Positions 47,093 to 59,398 of a DNA stretch of 64,000 bases are shown piece by piece. The position numbers and the translations under genes were made by a program. The DNA comes from Xanthomonas sp. SI (GTDB taxonomy: Bacteria; Pseudomonadota; Gammaproteobacteria; Xanthomonadales; Xanthomonadaceae). The stretch lies in the NCBI RefSeq assembly GCF_014236855.1, contig NZ_CP051261.1, positions 3,844,001 through 3,908,000 of the forward strand. Reading direction: 5' to 3'. The notes below the pieces were generated by a model. That model was not told where the DNA came from. It worked only from the letters and a program-made list of their open reading frames with translations, and did no database searches. Position 1 is the first letter of the stretch, and the number at the start of each line of letters is the position of its first letter.

Positions 47093-48352
47093 TTAGCCGG
47101 CTGAATGCAGCCAGTGCAAGGCGTCGGCCGCGGTGTGGAACGAGCCGAATACCAGCACCCGATCGCCCGGCCGCGCCTGCGCCAGAGCCTGCTGCAGCGC
47201 CTGCGCCACGCTGTCGGCGAGGCTGGCAGCGGCGGCGTCGGTACCGGCCAGGCGCGCCTGCAACTGCGCGCCGCTCTGGCCGCGCGCGCCGGACAGCCCG
47301 GCCAGATGCCAGACAGCGACCTGCCCGGCCAGCGCCTGCACCACGCCGGCCGCGTCCTTGTCGGCCAGGGCGGCGAACACCGCGCGGGTGGCGCCGGTGC
47401 AGGGCTGCGCCTGCAGCGCCGCGGCCAGTTCGCGCGCGGCCTGCGGGTTGTGGCCGACATCGACCAGCACCTCGACGCCGTCGCGCACGAACGGCTGCAG
47501 GCGACCGCGCAACTGCGCGGCGGCGATGCCCTCGGCATAGGCGGTGCGCGGCAAGGCCTTGCGCAGCGCGCGCAAGGCGGCGATGGCGGTGGCGGCATTG
47601 GCGCGCTGCACCGGCGCGCGCAGCTGCGGCGACGGCAACTCCAGCTCGGTGCCGACGTCGCGCCAGCGCCATTGCGCGGCATCGATCGGCTCATGGAAGA
47701 AATCGCTGCCGGCGCGGATCGCGTTGGCGCCGATCGCATAGGCGCGGCGCAGCACGCTCGACGGCGGATCGATCTCGCCCAGCACCAGCGGTTTCCACGG
47801 CCGCGCGATGCCGGCCTTCTCAGCGCCGATCGCCTCGCGGTCCGCGCCCAGCCAGTCGGTGTGGTCGATGTCGACGGTGGTGATCACCGCCACGTCGGCA
47901 TCGACCAGGTTCACCGCGTCCAGGCGCCCGCCCAGGCCCACTTCCAGCACCGCCAGGTCCAGCTCGGCCTGCTGGAACAGCCACAGCGCGGCCAGCGTGC
48001 CGTATTCGAAATAGGTCAGCGGAGTGTCGCCGCGCGCGGCCTCCACCGCCTCAAAGGCGGCCACCAGCTGCGCGTCGCTGGCCTCGTCGCCGCCGATGCG
48101 GACGCGCTCGTTGTAGCGCAGCAGGTGCGGCGAGGTGTAGCTGCCGACGGTCCAGCCGCCGGCGCGCGCGATCGCCTCGACGAAGGCCACGGTCGAGCCC
48201 TTGCCGTTGGTGCCGCCGACGGTGATGACTTTCTTCGCCGGCCGCGCCAGGCGCATGCGCTCGGCCACCGCGCGCACGCGCTCCAGGCCCATCGCGATGT
48301 CCTGCGGGTGCTGCTGCTCGATGTAGGCGAGCCATTCGGGGAGGGTTTTCAT
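47093..48352 (-). CDS. folC: Bifunctional folylpolyglutamate/dihydrofolate synthase
   Basis: Adds glutamate to dihydropteroate and to folates. 419 residues in the Mur-ligase fold: the ATP loop VGGTNGKGSTVAFVEAI near 45-61, SYTSPHLLRYNERVRIGG, LDLAVLEVGLGGRLDAVN, and the C-terminal domain with VDVGHNPQAARELAAAL. It starts at the MKTLPEWLAYIE methionine at 48352; a 54-codon longer reading is part of the upstream repeat region. Same strand as dedD, 69 bp apart. Confidence 0.95.
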   Translation of the reverse strand: MKTLPEWLAYIEQQHPQDIAMGLERVRAVAERMRLARPAKKVITVGGTNGKGSTVAFVEAIARAGGWTVGSYTSPHLLRYNERVRIGGDEASDAQLVAAFEAVEAARGDTPLTYFEYGTLAALWLFQQAELDLAVLEVGLGGRLDAVNLVDADVAVITTVDIDHTDWLGADREAIGAEKAGIARPWKPLVLGEIDPPSSVLRRAYAIGANAIRAGSDFFHEPIDAAQWRWRDVGTELELPSPQLRAPVQRANAATAIAALRALRKALPRTAYAEGIAAAQLRGRLQPFVRDGVEVLVDVGHNPQAARELAAALQAQPCTGATRAVFAALADKDAAGVVQALAGQVAVWHLAGLSGARGQSGAQLQARLAGTDAAAASLADSVAQALQQALAQARPGDRVLVFGSFHTAADALHWLHSAG

Positions 48353-48716
48353 ACGTTCGACTGGACTCGACTGATGCGCCGACAGCGCTTGAATCGCCGG
48401 GGTTGTGCTTTGCATTTGCTTTGGCTGTTCCCGGCCCCGTGAGGCACGGCAAGCCGATCGGACGAAAACCCCGAAGGGGCGGCGCGCACGACACGCGCCG
48501 TTTTTCGACGGCACATGGATGTGCCGCCGAAAAATGTCCGGTCGGCTTGCGCACCCGGAGCGCGCAGCGCGGAGGGCGTGCCGCCCGGGTGTGCTTTCTT
48601 TTGGTTACTTTTCTTTGCACAAGCAAAGAAAAGTGACTCGCGCCAAGCGCGAAAGCATTTGCTCATGTTTTTGCGTCGCGCCAACGAGCCATGATGCGAA
48701 AACTTGAAACAGAGCC
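48353..48716. repeat. 364-bp intergenic region with a dispersed-repeat sequence
   Basis: Between folC and the histidine phosphatase gene. The part at about 48420-48700 carries the CTTTCTTTTGG/TTACTTTTCTTTGC stretch followed by the complementary AAAGAAAAGTGACTCGC, giving an inverted repeat around 48590-48635, and a GCGC-rich flank. I recall sequences of this kind as a recurrent intergenic family in Xanthomonas and relatives, where it gives rise to short spurious ORFs. I report no gene here. Confidence 0.55.
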
Positions 48717-49361
48717 CTACAACGCCCGGTGCTTGGCCTCGCCGAAGAACGGCGTGTGGTGCGCGCAATCGTTCAGCCGCACCACTTCCAGATGTTCCAC
48801 GTCCGGGCCTTCCAGCAGGTTCAGCGTAGTCGGTGCCTGGCGGAAGCTCCACAGCTTGGCGATCGGCAGGCCCAGCACCCGGCACAGGATCACCCGGTTG
48901 ACCGCATCGTGCGCCACCACCAGCAAGGTGTCGTACTCGCCCAGGCCCTCGGCGGCGCGGGTCAGACCGCGCCAGGAACGGTCCAGCACCTGGCGCAGCG
49001 ACTCGCCGCCCGGCATCAGCACCGTGTCCGGCTCCTCGCGCCAGGCGCGCAGCCGCGCCGGATCCTTGTCGTTGATCTCGCTGGCTAGCAGCCCTTCCCA
49101 TTCGCCGTGGGCGATCTCCTGCAAGTCGGGATCGGTCAGCAGCATCGCCTCGCGCTCCGCGCCAAGCGCGTAGCGGGCGGTGCTCTGCGCGCGCGACAGC
49201 GGCGAGGCCACCGCGCGGGTCAGCGGCACCTCGCGCAGGCGCGCGCCGAGCGCCTGTGCCTGCGCCTCGCCGACCGGCGACAACGCGATGTCGATCTGGC
49301 CCTGGTAGCGGCCTTCGGCGTTCCACGGGGTTTCGCCATGACGAGCGAGCAGGATGCGCAT
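48717..49361 (-). CDS. Histidine phosphatase family protein (phosphoglycerate mutase-like)
   Basis: 214 residues of the histidine-phosphatase superfamily. The phospho-His signature LLARHGETPWN is at 4-14 (RHG catalytic), with SPLSRAQSTARYAL near 58 and the late HDAVNRVILCRV (second His). These features fit GpmB/CobC-type phosphatases; the substrate is not predictable. It starts at MRILLARHG at 49361; longer in-frame starts are Gly/Ala-rich and unlikely. Confidence 0.88.
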   Translation of the reverse strand: MRILLARHGETPWNAEGRYQGQIDIALSPVGEAQAQALGARLREVPLTRAVASPLSRAQSTARYALGAEREAMLLTDPDLQEIAHGEWEGLLASEINDKDPARLRAWREEPDTVLMPGGESLRQVLDRSWRGLTRAAEGLGEYDTLLVVAHDAVNRVILCRVLGLPIAKLWSFRQAPTTLNLLEGPDVEHLEVVRLNDCAHHTPFFGEAKHRAL

Positions 49362-49539
49362 GCGGTGGAATTCCGTTGGGGAGAGGTTGCCGTCTCGCGA
49401 ACGAAAACGGAGCGGCATGATACCTGCTCCGTCGCCGGAAACCCCCGAACCGCATCCCGCTCCGCCGCCGCCGCGACGCGCGTTCAACGCCGGGCAGGCT
49501 GCGCGGCGGCGGCGCAGGCCGCCACCGTGCCCGGCGAGG

Positions 49540-51693
<2,154 letters not shown>

Positions 51694-51855
51694 CGAATGG
51701 ATTCCTTCGCGACAGGCATGAAATAGACGTTAGATTGTAACGAATGCAACCGATGCGGCGAGCATGACCAACGGCACCCCGCACGCGCCGCAACATGGCC
51801 GCGCCTGCGGGCGGCTTATACTTCGCGCCCTCTCAACCCCGAGTCTTGCACCGCC

Positions 51856-52887
51856 ATGGCGCAAACAATGAAGGCGCTGGTCAAGCGCGACGCAGCCAAG
51901 GGCATCTGGCTGGAACAGGTGCCGGTGCCGGTGCCCGGCCCCAACGAGGTGCTGATCAAGCTGGAGAAGACCGCGATCTGCGGCACCGACCTGCATATCT
52001 ACCTGTGGGACGAGTGGAGCCAGCGCACGATCAAGCCGGGCCTGACCATCGGCCACGAGTTCGTCGGCCGCATCGCCGAGCTCGGCTCGGCGGTCAGCGG
52101 CTACCAGGTCGGCCAGCGCGTCTCGGCCGAAGGCCACATCGTCTGCGGGCACTGCCGCAACTGCCGCGGCGGGCGTCCGCACCTGTGCCCGAACACGGTC
52201 GGCATCGGCGTCAACGTCAACGGCGCCTTCGCCGAATACATGGTGATGCCGGCCTCCAACCTGTGGCCGATCCCGGACCAGATCCCGTCCGAGCTGGCCG
52301 CGTTCTTCGACCCGTACGGCAACGCCGCGCACTGCGCGCTGGAGTTCGACGTGATCGGCGAGGACGTGCTGATCACCGGCGCCGGCCCGATCGGCATCAT
52401 CGCCGCCGGCATCTGCAAGCACATCGGCGCGCGCAACGTGGTGGTCACCGACGTCAACGACTTCCGCCTCAAGCTCGCCGCCGACATGGGCGCCACCCGC
52501 GTGGTCAACGTCGCCAACACCTCGCTGAAGGAGGTGATGGCCGACCTGCACATGGAAGGCTTCGACGTGGGCCTGGAGATGAGCGGCAACCCGCGCGCGT
52601 TCAACGACATGCTCGACTGCATGTACCACGGCGGCAAGATCGCCATGCTCGGCATCATGCCGCGCGGCGCCGGCTGCGACTGGGACAAGATCATCTTCAA
52701 GGGCCTGACCGTGCAGGGCATCTACGGCCGCAAGATGTACGAGACCTGGTACAAGATGACCCAGCTGGTGCTGTCCGGCTTCCCGCTCGGCAAGGTGCTG
52801 ACCCACCAGCTGACCATCGACGAATTCCAGAAGGGCTTCGACCTGATGGAAGAAGGCAAGGCCGGCAAGGTGGTGTTGAGCTGGTGA
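51856..52887 (+). CDS. tdh: L-threonine 3-dehydrogenase
   Basis: NAD-dependent oxidation of threonine to 2-amino-3-ketobutyrate, the first step of threonine-to-glycine conversion. 343 residues of the medium-chain dehydrogenase family: catalytic zinc ligands C42, H67, E68 ([16 protein letters not shown]), structural zinc cysteines C97, C100, C103, C111, and the Rossmann GAGPIG near 176. Its partner kbl is 5.3 kb away on the same strand, not adjacent as in E. coli. An internal ATG at codon 5 is also possible as start. Confidence 0.96.
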   Translation: MAQTMKALVKRDAAKGIWLEQVPVPVPGPNEVLIKLEKTAICGTDLHIYLWDEWSQRTIKPGLTIGHEFVGRIAELGSAVSGYQVGQRVSAEGHIVCGHCRNCRGGRPHLCPNTVGIGVNVNGAFAEYMVMPASNLWPIPDQIPSELAAFFDPYGNAAHCALEFDVIGEDVLITGAGPIGIIAAGICKHIGARNVVVTDVNDFRLKLAADMGATRVVNVANTSLKEVMADLHMEGFDVGLEMSGNPRAFNDMLDCMYHGGKIAMLGIMPRGAGCDWDKIIFKGLTVQGIYGRKMYETWYKMTQLVLSGFPLGKVLTHQLTIDEFQKGFDLMEEGKAGKVVLSW

Positions 52888-52960
52888 TGTCCGGCGCGGC
52901 GGCGATGCCGCGCGCGGCGCGGCCAGGACCGGTGTCATCGGCCTGGCGATCGCACAAATA

Positions 52961-52988
52961 AAGAAGGGCGCCGCAAGGCGCCCTTCTT
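52961..52988. terminator. Bidirectional terminator between tdh and torF
   Basis: AAGAAGGGCGCC and its complement flank a GCAA loop, a perfect 12-bp stem between convergent genes, with short T-rich flanks. Confidence 0.88.
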
Positions 52989-53009
52989 CGTTCACGACGG
53001 TGCCACGGA

Positions 53010-53717
53010 TCAGAACGCGATCGTGCCCGAGACCGCGAAGCGGTGGTCGGCCAGCTTCTCGGTGAAGTTCTGGTTGCCCTTGTCGTCGGTGTCGTAGTAG
53101 CCCACGCTCAGCGCCAGCGGACCGAGCATCTTGCCGACGCTGACGCTGTAGTCGGTGTAGTCCTGGTACTGCGTCAGCGCGCTGGCGTAGGTGGTGCGGC
53201 CGACGTGCGCGCCGATGCTGAAGTCGTTCGGCAGGCTCCAGTTCCCGTCCAGCGCGTAGTAGAAGCTGTCCTCGTCCAGGTTGTAGACGTCGTCGGTATA
53301 CGCAACGGTCAAGGAGTAGGTCTTGAGGAACTTGGTCTTGGTGATCAGTTCGTTGTAGTTCGACTTGCCGGAGCCCGGATAGCCGTAGCGGTTGACCATC
53401 ACGTCGAAGTTCCAGTCCGGGGAGAAATCGACGTTGTAGCCGATGAAGCCGTCCACTTCCCAATCCGGGTCGCCGGCGCCGAAGTCGACGTTGGAGCCCC
53501 AGGTGCCGACGTACAGGCCGAACGGCGAGGTGTAGGTGACGCCGGCCTGGAACGCAGGGCCTTCGTTGGTCTGCGAGACGCCGCGGAACACGTAGTCGCT
53601 GACCACGCCATAGGAGCCGGTAATCGGCGAGGCAGCGGCCTCGTCCTGGGCCAACGCACTCAGCGGGGAGGCGGCCAGCGCCACGGCCAGGGCGACACCA
53701 AGCTTGATCTTGTTCAC
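53010..53717 (-). CDS. TorF family putative porin
   Basis: 235-residue outer-membrane protein with a signal peptide (1-23, to ALA-QDE) and the family opening GSYGVVSDYVFRGVSQTNEGPAF (30-52). Alternating strand pattern with many aromatics and the terminal Phe (FAVSGTIAF) mark a beta barrel. Members are linked with transport or uptake, but the substrate is not established. It ends 21 bp from a bidirectional terminator. Confidence 0.88.
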   Translation of the reverse strand: MNKIKLGVALAVALAASPLSALAQDEAAASPITGSYGVVSDYVFRGVSQTNEGPAFQAGVTYTSPFGLYVGTWGSNVDFGAGDPDWEVDGFIGYNVDFSPDWNFDVMVNRYGYPGSGKSNYNELITKTKFLKTYSLTVAYTDDVYNLDEDSFYYALDGNWSLPNDFSIGAHVGRTTYASALTQYQDYTDYSVSVGKMLGPLALSVGYYDTDDKGNQNFTEKLADHRFAVSGTIAF

Positions 53718-53948
53718 CGGTAATTCTCCTACGAGTTGACGAGGGGGGTGGTTCCAGCGCGCGCTGCAATGCTGGCTTCACACTTTTTTAACCGGTTTTT
53801 TCTTGCAGTGCAACACTTTCAAGACAAACCAAGTCATCGCAGGCCTTGCGGCTGCGCGCTTCGGGTCAGGCTTTGTCTACGTGGTGCGCCCGCGGCCAGC
53901 CCAGCGTCCAGGGCATGGCGGCTTTTCATTTGCTACCGGCAGAAACCT

Positions 53949-54016
53949 TGTGGGAGCGACTTCAGTCGCGACGGGCCTTCCCGGTAACGCCCGTCGCGAC
54001 TGAAGTCGCTCCCATA
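53949..54016. repeat. REP-like inverted repeat (GGGAGCGACTTCAGTCGCGAC type)
   Basis: Arms at 53949-53976 and 53989-54016 are near-perfect inverted copies (27 of 28 bases) around a 12-bp centre; each arm is itself an imperfect palindrome. Found in the 372-bp torF-cysA gap (53718-54089), where I see no gene. The related unit at 61274 supports a mobile REP/REPIN family. Confidence 0.9.
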
Positions 54017-54089
54017 GCAATGCCGCCGACGGCGAAGATTGCGGTCGGAAACGCCGCATCGCCGCTGCGCGTCGTATCCCCGAATACCG

Positions 54090-55136
54090 CTAGCCGCGCT
54101 GCTGCGCGAACAAGCCGAAGCGTCTCGCACTCAGCTGCAGCACCTGGCCGGGCGCATAGCGCGTCGCGCCCTCGCCCGCCGGCAGTTCCACTTCCACTTC
54201 GTCCTGGCCATGCGCCAGCTGCGCGCGCAGGCGCAGGCGCGAGCCGCTGCGCTGCGAGGACAGCACCGTCGCCGCCCAGCCGCTGTCGCTGGGCGCCAGA
54301 TCTTCCGGGCGCACGTACAGATCGACCGGGCCGCTGGACAGCGGCGTGTCCGGCGCCGGCAGCGCCAGTCCGGCGACCTGCAACTGGCCGTCGTGCAGTT
54401 GCGCCGGCAGCCGGTTGACCGCACCGACGAAGCCGTACACGAACGGCGACACCGGGCGGTCGTAGACGTCGGCCGGACTGCCGAGCTGTTCGATGCGCCC
54501 GCGGTTGAGGATCGCCACGCGGTCGGCCAGTTCCAGCGCTTCTTCCTGGTCGTGGGTGACGAACACCGTGGTCAGCCCGGTGCGGTCGTGCAGCTCGCGC
54601 AGCCAGCGCCGCAGGTCGCGCCGCACCTGCGCGTCGAGCGCGCCGAATGGTTCGTCCAGCAGCAGCACGCGCGGCTCGATCGCCAGCGCGCGCGCCAAGG
54701 CCACGCGCTGGCGCTGGCCGCCGGACAGCTGGGTCGGGTAGCGCGACTCCAGTCCGTCCAGTTGCACCAGCGCGAGCAGTTCGCTGACCCGCGCACGGAT
54801 CGCCGCCTCGGCCAGGCGCTCGGCGCCGCGGCGCACGCGCAGGCCGAAGGCGATGTTGTCGCGCACGGTCATGTGCCGGAACAGCGCGTAGTGCTGGAAC
54901 ACGAAGCCGACCCGGCGCGACTGCACCGGCAGGCCGGTCGCGTCCTCGCCGTCGATCAGTACGCGCCCGGCATCGGCATGCTCCAGCCCGGCGATCACCC
55001 GCAGCAGCGTGGTCTTGCCGGAGCCGGACGGCCCCAGCAGCGCCAGCAACTCGCCCTGGCGGATATCCAGGCTGACGTCGTCGAGCGCGACGAATTCGTC
55101 GAAACGCTTGCCCAGGTGCTGTACGCGGATGGTCAT
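54090..55136 (-). CDS. cysA: Sulfate/thiosulfate ABC transporter ATP-binding subunit
   Basis: ATPase of the sulfate importer, 348 residues. ABC domain: Walker A GPSGSGKT (35-42), Q-loop [13 protein letters not shown], signature [15 protein letters not shown], Walker [13 protein letters not shown] and H-loop FVTHD; the C-terminal TOBE-like part (from about 240) contains [14 protein letters not shown]. Last gene of the sbp-cysT-cysW-cysA operon; 7 bp after cysW. Confidence 0.96.
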   Translation of the reverse strand: MTIRVQHLGKRFDEFVALDDVSLDIRQGELLALLGPSGSGKTTLLRVIAGLEHADAGRVLIDGEDATGLPVQSRRVGFVFQHYALFRHMTVRDNIAFGLRVRRGAERLAEAAIRARVSELLALVQLDGLESRYPTQLSGGQRQRVALARALAIEPRVLLLDEPFGALDAQVRRDLRRWLRELHDRTGLTTVFVTHDQEEALELADRVAILNRGRIEQLGSPADVYDRPVSPFVYGFVGAVNRLPAQLHDGQLQVAGLALPAPDTPLSSGPVDLYVRPEDLAPSDSGWAATVLSSQRSGSRLRLRAQLAHGQDEVEVELPAGEGATRYAPGQVLQLSARRFGLFAQQRG

Positions 55137-55143
55137 CGCAACC

Positions 55144-56106
55144 TCAGTGTCGGTGATTGGCGGCCAGCGATTCGCCGTGGCGCCATTCCAGATAGGACTT
55201 CAGCGCCAGAGTCAGCAGCGCGGTCAGCGCCAGCAGGCTGGCGCAGGCGAACGCGGCGCTGTAGGCGTACTCGTTGTAGAGGATCTCCACATGCAGCGGC
55301 AGCGTGTTGGTGCGCCCGCGGATGTGCCCGGACACCACCGACACCGCGCCGAACTCGCCCATCGCCCGCGCACTGCACAGCAGCACGCCGTACAGCAGGC
55401 CCCAGCGGATGTTGGGCATGGTCACCCGCCAGAACATCTGCCAACCGTTGGCGCCCAGGCTCAACGCAGCCAGTTCCTCGTCGCTGCCCTGCTGCTCCAT
55501 CAGCGGCATCAGCTCGCGGGCGATGAACGGGAAGGTGACGAAGGTCGTCGCCAGCACGATGCCGGGCAGCGCGAACACGATCCGCGGCAGTTGCAGCAGC
55601 ACCTCGCCGAACACCGGCAAGTGCAGCCGCCAGCCTTCGTCGATCAGCGGCCACACCCAGCCGCTGCGGCCGAAGATCAGGATGAAGACCAGGCCGGCGA
55701 CCACCGGCGACACCGAGAACGGCAGGTCGATCAGGCTTACCAGCAGGCGCTTGCCGGGAAAGCGATGCTTGCTCACCGCCCACGCCGCGGCCACGCCGAA
55801 CACCAGGTTCAACGGCACCACGATCGCGGTCACCAGCAGGGTCAGGCGGATCGCTGCGAGCGCATCGGGATCGGAGATCGCCCGCCAGAACACGCCGATC
55901 CCGCCGCGCAACGCCTCGACGAACACCAGCAGCAGCGGCAGCAACAGGAACGACAGCAGGAAGCCCAGCGCGCCGAGGATCAGCAACACCTGCACCCACC
56001 ACGGCTCGGTGGTGACCGCGGCGGCGCGGCGGCGGGCGACAGGCGGCGATGCGCTCAACGCAGTCTCCGAAAACGGGAGGGTCAGGCTGGACACGGTATC
56101 GTTCAT
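55144..56106 (-). CDS. cysW: Sulfate/thiosulfate ABC transporter permease CysW
   Basis: Inner-membrane permease of 320 residues. Six-helix BPD_transp_1 fold, with the EAA-type loop [22 protein letters not shown] (two halves) that contacts CysA. It follows cysT with a 1-bp gap. The start [18 protein letters not shown] gives a cytoplasmic N-terminus before the first helix. Confidence 0.95.
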   Translation of the reverse strand: MNDTVSSLTLPFSETALSASPPVARRRAAAVTTEPWWVQVLLILGALGFLLSFLLLPLLLVFVEALRGGIGVFWRAISDPDALAAIRLTLLVTAIVVPLNLVFGVAAAWAVSKHRFPGKRLLVSLIDLPFSVSPVVAGLVFILIFGRSGWVWPLIDEGWRLHLPVFGEVLLQLPRIVFALPGIVLATTFVTFPFIARELMPLMEQQGSDEELAALSLGANGWQMFWRVTMPNIRWGLLYGVLLCSARAMGEFGAVSVVSGHIRGRTNTLPLHVEILYNEYAYSAAFACASLLALTALLTLALKSYLEWRHGESLAANHRH

Positions 56107-56107
56107 C

Positions 56108-56968
56108 TCAATGCGCCGCCAGGCCGCGCCGCGCGAAGCGCGCCTGCACGCCGTTGACCACCAGCAGCATCAGCAACGACAGCAGCAGCATCGCCGCGGC
56201 GATCGCGGTCGCGCCGGCGTAGTCGAATTCCTCCAGGCGGATGGTGATCAGCAGCGGCGCGATCTCGGTCGCGTTGGGCAGGTTGCCGGCGATGAAGATC
56301 ACCGAGCCGTATTCGCCGATGCCGCGCGCGAAGGCCAGCGCGAATCCGGTCAGCACCGCCGGCCACAGTGCCGGCAGCACCACCCGGCGGATGGTCTGCC
56401 AGCGGCCGGCGCCGAGCGTGGCGGCGGCCTCTTCCACGTCGCGCTCGGCCTCGGCCAGCACCGGCTGCACGATCCGCACCACGAACGGCAGCCCGACGAA
56501 CACCAGCGCTACCACGATGCCGAGCTGGGTGTAGGCGATCTTCAGCCCCAGCGGTTCCAACCAGCGGCCGACCCAGCCATTGCCGCCGTACAGCGCGGTC
56601 AGCGCGATGCCGGCCACCGCGGTCGGCAGCGCGAACGGCAGGTCGATCATTGCGTCGAACAGGCGCTTGCCGGGGAAGCGGTAGCGCACGAACACCCAGG
56701 CCACCCAGGTGCCCATCACCGCATTGAACGCGGCGGCGACGAAGGCGGTGCCGAAGCTGACCCGCAGCGCCGACAGCACCCGCGGTTCGCTCCACACCTG
56801 CCACACGCCATGCCAGCCCAGGCCGCTGGTCTTGAGCACCACGCCCAGCAGCGGGATCAGCACCACCAATCCCAGCCAGGTCAGGGTGATACCCAGGCTC
56901 AGGCCGAGCCCGGGGATGACCCTGCGCCGCGACGGAGCGCGCGTGGCGGCGACGGCATTCACTCCCAT
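56108..56968 (-). CDS. cysT: Sulfate/thiosulfate ABC transporter permease CysT
   Basis: Second permease, 286 residues, with six hydrophobic segments beginning [20 protein letters not shown]. It carries the conserved [25 protein letters not shown] coupling loop (in two parts) and the [18 protein letters not shown] segment typical of CysT/CysU. It starts 5 bp after the sbp stop. Confidence 0.95.
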   Translation of the reverse strand: MGVNAVAATRAPSRRRVIPGLGLSLGITLTWLGLVVLIPLLGVVLKTSGLGWHGVWQVWSEPRVLSALRVSFGTAFVAAAFNAVMGTWVAWVFVRYRFPGKRLFDAMIDLPFALPTAVAGIALTALYGGNGWVGRWLEPLGLKIAYTQLGIVVALVFVGLPFVVRIVQPVLAEAERDVEEAAATLGAGRWQTIRRVVLPALWPAVLTGFALAFARGIGEYGSVIFIAGNLPNATEIAPLLITIRLEEFDYAGATAIAAAMLLLSLLMLLVVNGVQARFARRGLAAH

Positions 56969-56972
56969 CGCG

Positions 56973-57995
56973 TCACTTGCTCGCCTGGATCTGGTCGAAC
57001 AGGCCGCCGTCGTTGAAGTGCTCGGCCTGGGCCTTGGCCCAGGACCCGAACTGCTGGTCGATGGTCACCAGTTGCACCTTCGGCAGACGCGCGATGTCGG
57101 CGCGGTCGGCGTACTCGGGATGGCGCGGGCGGTAGTAATGCTTGGCTGCGATCTTCTGCCCTTCCGGCGAATACAGATATTTCAGGTATTCCTCGGCGAC
57201 GTCGCGGGTGCCGTGCTTGTCCACGTTCTTGTCGACCACCGCCACCGACGGCTCGGCCAGGATCGAAAGCTTCGGCACCACGATCTCGAACTTGTCCTTG
57301 CCCAGTTCCTCCTGCGCCAGGAACGCCTCGTTCTCCCAGGCCAGCAGCACGTCGCCGATGCCGCGCTGGACGAAGGTGGTGGTGGCGCCGCGCGCGCCGG
57401 TGTCCAGCACCGGCACGTTGCGGAACAGCGCGCGCATGTAGCCGAGGATGCGCTCGCGGTCGCCCTTGAAGATATGGTCGGCGTAGGCCCAGGCGGCCAG
57501 GTAGTTCCAGCGCGCGCCGCCGGAGGTCTTCGGGTTCGGGGTGATCACCGATACGCCGGTGCGCAGCAGGTCCGGCCAGTCCTTGATCTTCTTCGGGTTG
57601 CCCTTGCGCACCAGGAACACGATGGTGGAGGTGTACGGCGCGCTGTTGTCGGGCAGGCGCTTGGCCCAGCCCGGATCGATCAGCTTGCCCTTGTCGGCGA
57701 TCGCGTCCACGTCGTAGGCCAGCGCCAGCGTCACCACGTCCGCCTCGACCCCGTCGATGACCGAGCGCGCCTGCTTGCCGGAACCGCCGTGCGAGGTCTC
57801 CACGGTGACCTTGTCGCCGCTGTGGGTCTGCTCCCAGTGCTTGGCGAAGGCGGCGTTGTAGTCGCGGTACAGCTCGCGCGTGGGATCGTAGGACACGTTG
57901 AGCAACTGCACGTCGCGCGCGGCGGCGGTGCCGGCGAACGCGCACAGCGCGAGCGCGAGCAGCGGGCTGAATCGGCGCGGCAGGAAGCTGGGCAT
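56973..57995 (-). CDS. sbp: Periplasmic sulfate-binding protein
   Basis: 340-residue periplasmic receptor of the sulfate importer. Signal peptide 1-26 ([15 protein letters not shown]), then [17 protein letters not shown] and the family signature [19 protein letters not shown] (two overlapping parts) that coordinates the anion. First gene of the operon. The 198-bp gap to the divergent kbl contains TTATGCCATTTTTGCAT, an AT-rich, partly symmetric stretch that could bind CysB or a related regulator; this is unproven. Confidence 0.95.
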   Translation of the reverse strand: MPSFLPRRFSPLLALALCAFAGTAAARDVQLLNVSYDPTRELYRDYNAAFAKHWEQTHSGDKVTVETSHGGSGKQARSVIDGVEADVVTLALAYDVDAIADKGKLIDPGWAKRLPDNSAPYTSTIVFLVRKGNPKKIKDWPDLLRTGVSVITPNPKTSGGARWNYLAAWAYADHIFKGDRERILGYMRALFRNVPVLDTGARGATTTFVQRGIGDVLLAWENEAFLAQEELGKDKFEIVVPKLSILAEPSVAVVDKNVDKHGTRDVAEEYLKYLYSPEGQKIAAKHYYRPRHPEYADRADIARLPKVQLVTIDQQFGSWAKAQAEHFNDGGLFDQIQASK

Positions 57996-58193
57996 TGACG
58001 GAACTCCGGAAGAGGGTCAGGGGGCACTGGCGGTCCGGCCATGCGACCACGGCCAGCGCGCCATGCTGCGCAGCCGCATTGGTCCGGTGAAATGACTTCG
58101 CCGCCGATGCTTATGCCATTTTTGCATGACGCCGGCCGACCTTCGCACACGCCGCGTTAAAATCTCCGCTTCTCCCGCCTGCGCGTGCCCGTC

Positions 58194-59396
58194 ATGACCG
58201 ATTCCCGCCTCACCCAGCACTACGCCGACGAACTGGACGCGATCCGCGCGCAGGGCCTGTTCAAGTCCGAACGCATCATCGTCGGCCCGCAGGCGGCCGA
58301 GATCGTACTGGCCGACGGCCGCCGCGTGCTGAACTTCTGCGCCAACAACTACCTGGGCCTGGCCGACCACCCGGCGCTGATCGCCGCGGCCAAGGATGCG
58401 CTGGACACCCACGGCTTCGGCATGGCCTCGGTGCGCTTCATCTGCGGCACCCAGGACCTGCACAAGCAACTGGAAGCGCGCATCGCCGAGTTCTTCGGCA
58501 CCGAGGACACCATCCTCTACGCCGCCTGCTTCGACGCCAACGGCGGCCTGTTCGAGCCGCTGCTCGGCGAAGCCGATGCGATCATTTCCGATGCGCTCAA
58601 CCATGCCTCGATCATCGATGGCGTACGCCTGTGCAAGGCCAAGCGCTTCCGCTACGCCAACTGCGACATGGCCGACCTGGAAGCGCAACTGCAGGCCGCC
58701 GACGCCGCCGGCTGCAAGACCAAGCTGATCACCAGCGACGGCGTGTTCTCGATGGACGGCTTCATCGCCCCGCTCGACGAGATCACCGCGCTGGCGAAGA
58801 AGTACGGCGCGCTGGTGCATATCGACGAGTGCCACGCCACCGGCTTCCTCGGCGCGACGGGCCGCGGCTCGGCCGAGGTCAAGGGCGTGATGGATCGAAT
58901 CGACATCTTCACCGGCACCCTTGGCAAGGCCATGGGCGGCGCGCTCGGCGGCTTCACCACCGGCAGGCGCGAGGTGATCGAACTGCTGCGCCAGCGCTCG
59001 CGTCCCTACCTGTTCTCCAACTCGCTGCCGCCGCACGTGGTCGCCGCCGGGATCAAGGCGTTCGCGATGCTGGACGCGGCCGCCGACCTGCGCGCGCAGC
59101 TGGTCGAGAACACCCGCCACTTCCGCGAGCGCATGGCCGCGGCCGGCTTCGACATCAAGCCCGGCACCCATCCGATCTGCCCGGTGATGCTGTACGACGC
59201 GCCGCTGGCGCAGCGCTTCGCCGAACGGCTGCTGGAGGAAGGCATCTACGCGATCGGCTTCTTCTTCCCGGTGGTGCCCAAGGGCCAGGCGCGGATCCGC
59301 ACCCAGATCAGCGCCGCGCATACCCGCGAACAGCTGGACCGGGCGATCGACGCCTTCGTCCGCATCGGCCGCGAGTTGAACGTCATCCCCGCCTGA
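58194..59396 (+). CDS. kbl: 2-amino-3-ketobutyrate CoA ligase (glycine C-acetyltransferase)
   Basis: PLP enzyme that splits 2-amino-3-ketobutyrate with CoA into glycine and acetyl-CoA, the step after Tdh. 400 residues of the alpha-oxoamine synthase family: [14 protein letters not shown] (near 45), the central [12 protein letters not shown] and [13 protein letters not shown], and the PLP lysine in [14 protein letters not shown] (about 248). Starts at the [13 protein letters not shown] at 58194; a GTG nine bases earlier is less likely. Confidence 0.96.
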   Translation: MTDSRLTQHYADELDAIRAQGLFKSERIIVGPQAAEIVLADGRRVLNFCANNYLGLADHPALIAAAKDALDTHGFGMASVRFICGTQDLHKQLEARIAEFFGTEDTILYAACFDANGGLFEPLLGEADAIISDALNHASIIDGVRLCKAKRFRYANCDMADLEAQLQAADAAGCKTKLITSDGVFSMDGFIAPLDEITALAKKYGALVHIDECHATGFLGATGRGSAEVKGVMDRIDIFTGTLGKAMGGALGGFTTGRREVIELLRQRSRPYLFSNSLPPHVVAAGIKAFAMLDAAADLRAQLVENTRHFRERMAAAGFDIKPGTHPICPVMLYDAPLAQRFAERLLEEGIYAIGFFFPVVPKGQARIRTQISAAHTREQLDRAIDAFVRIGRELNVIPA

Positions 59397-59398
59397 GC

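Noticed and set aside
48405..48707. Small ORFs in the folC upstream region
   Set aside because: They derive from the intergenic repeat family and lack a ribosome site; I treat the region as non-coding.
53736..54418. Plus-strand ORFs through the torF-cysA gap
   Set aside because: They run through the REP-like repeat and then antisense to cysA, a typical spurious reading.
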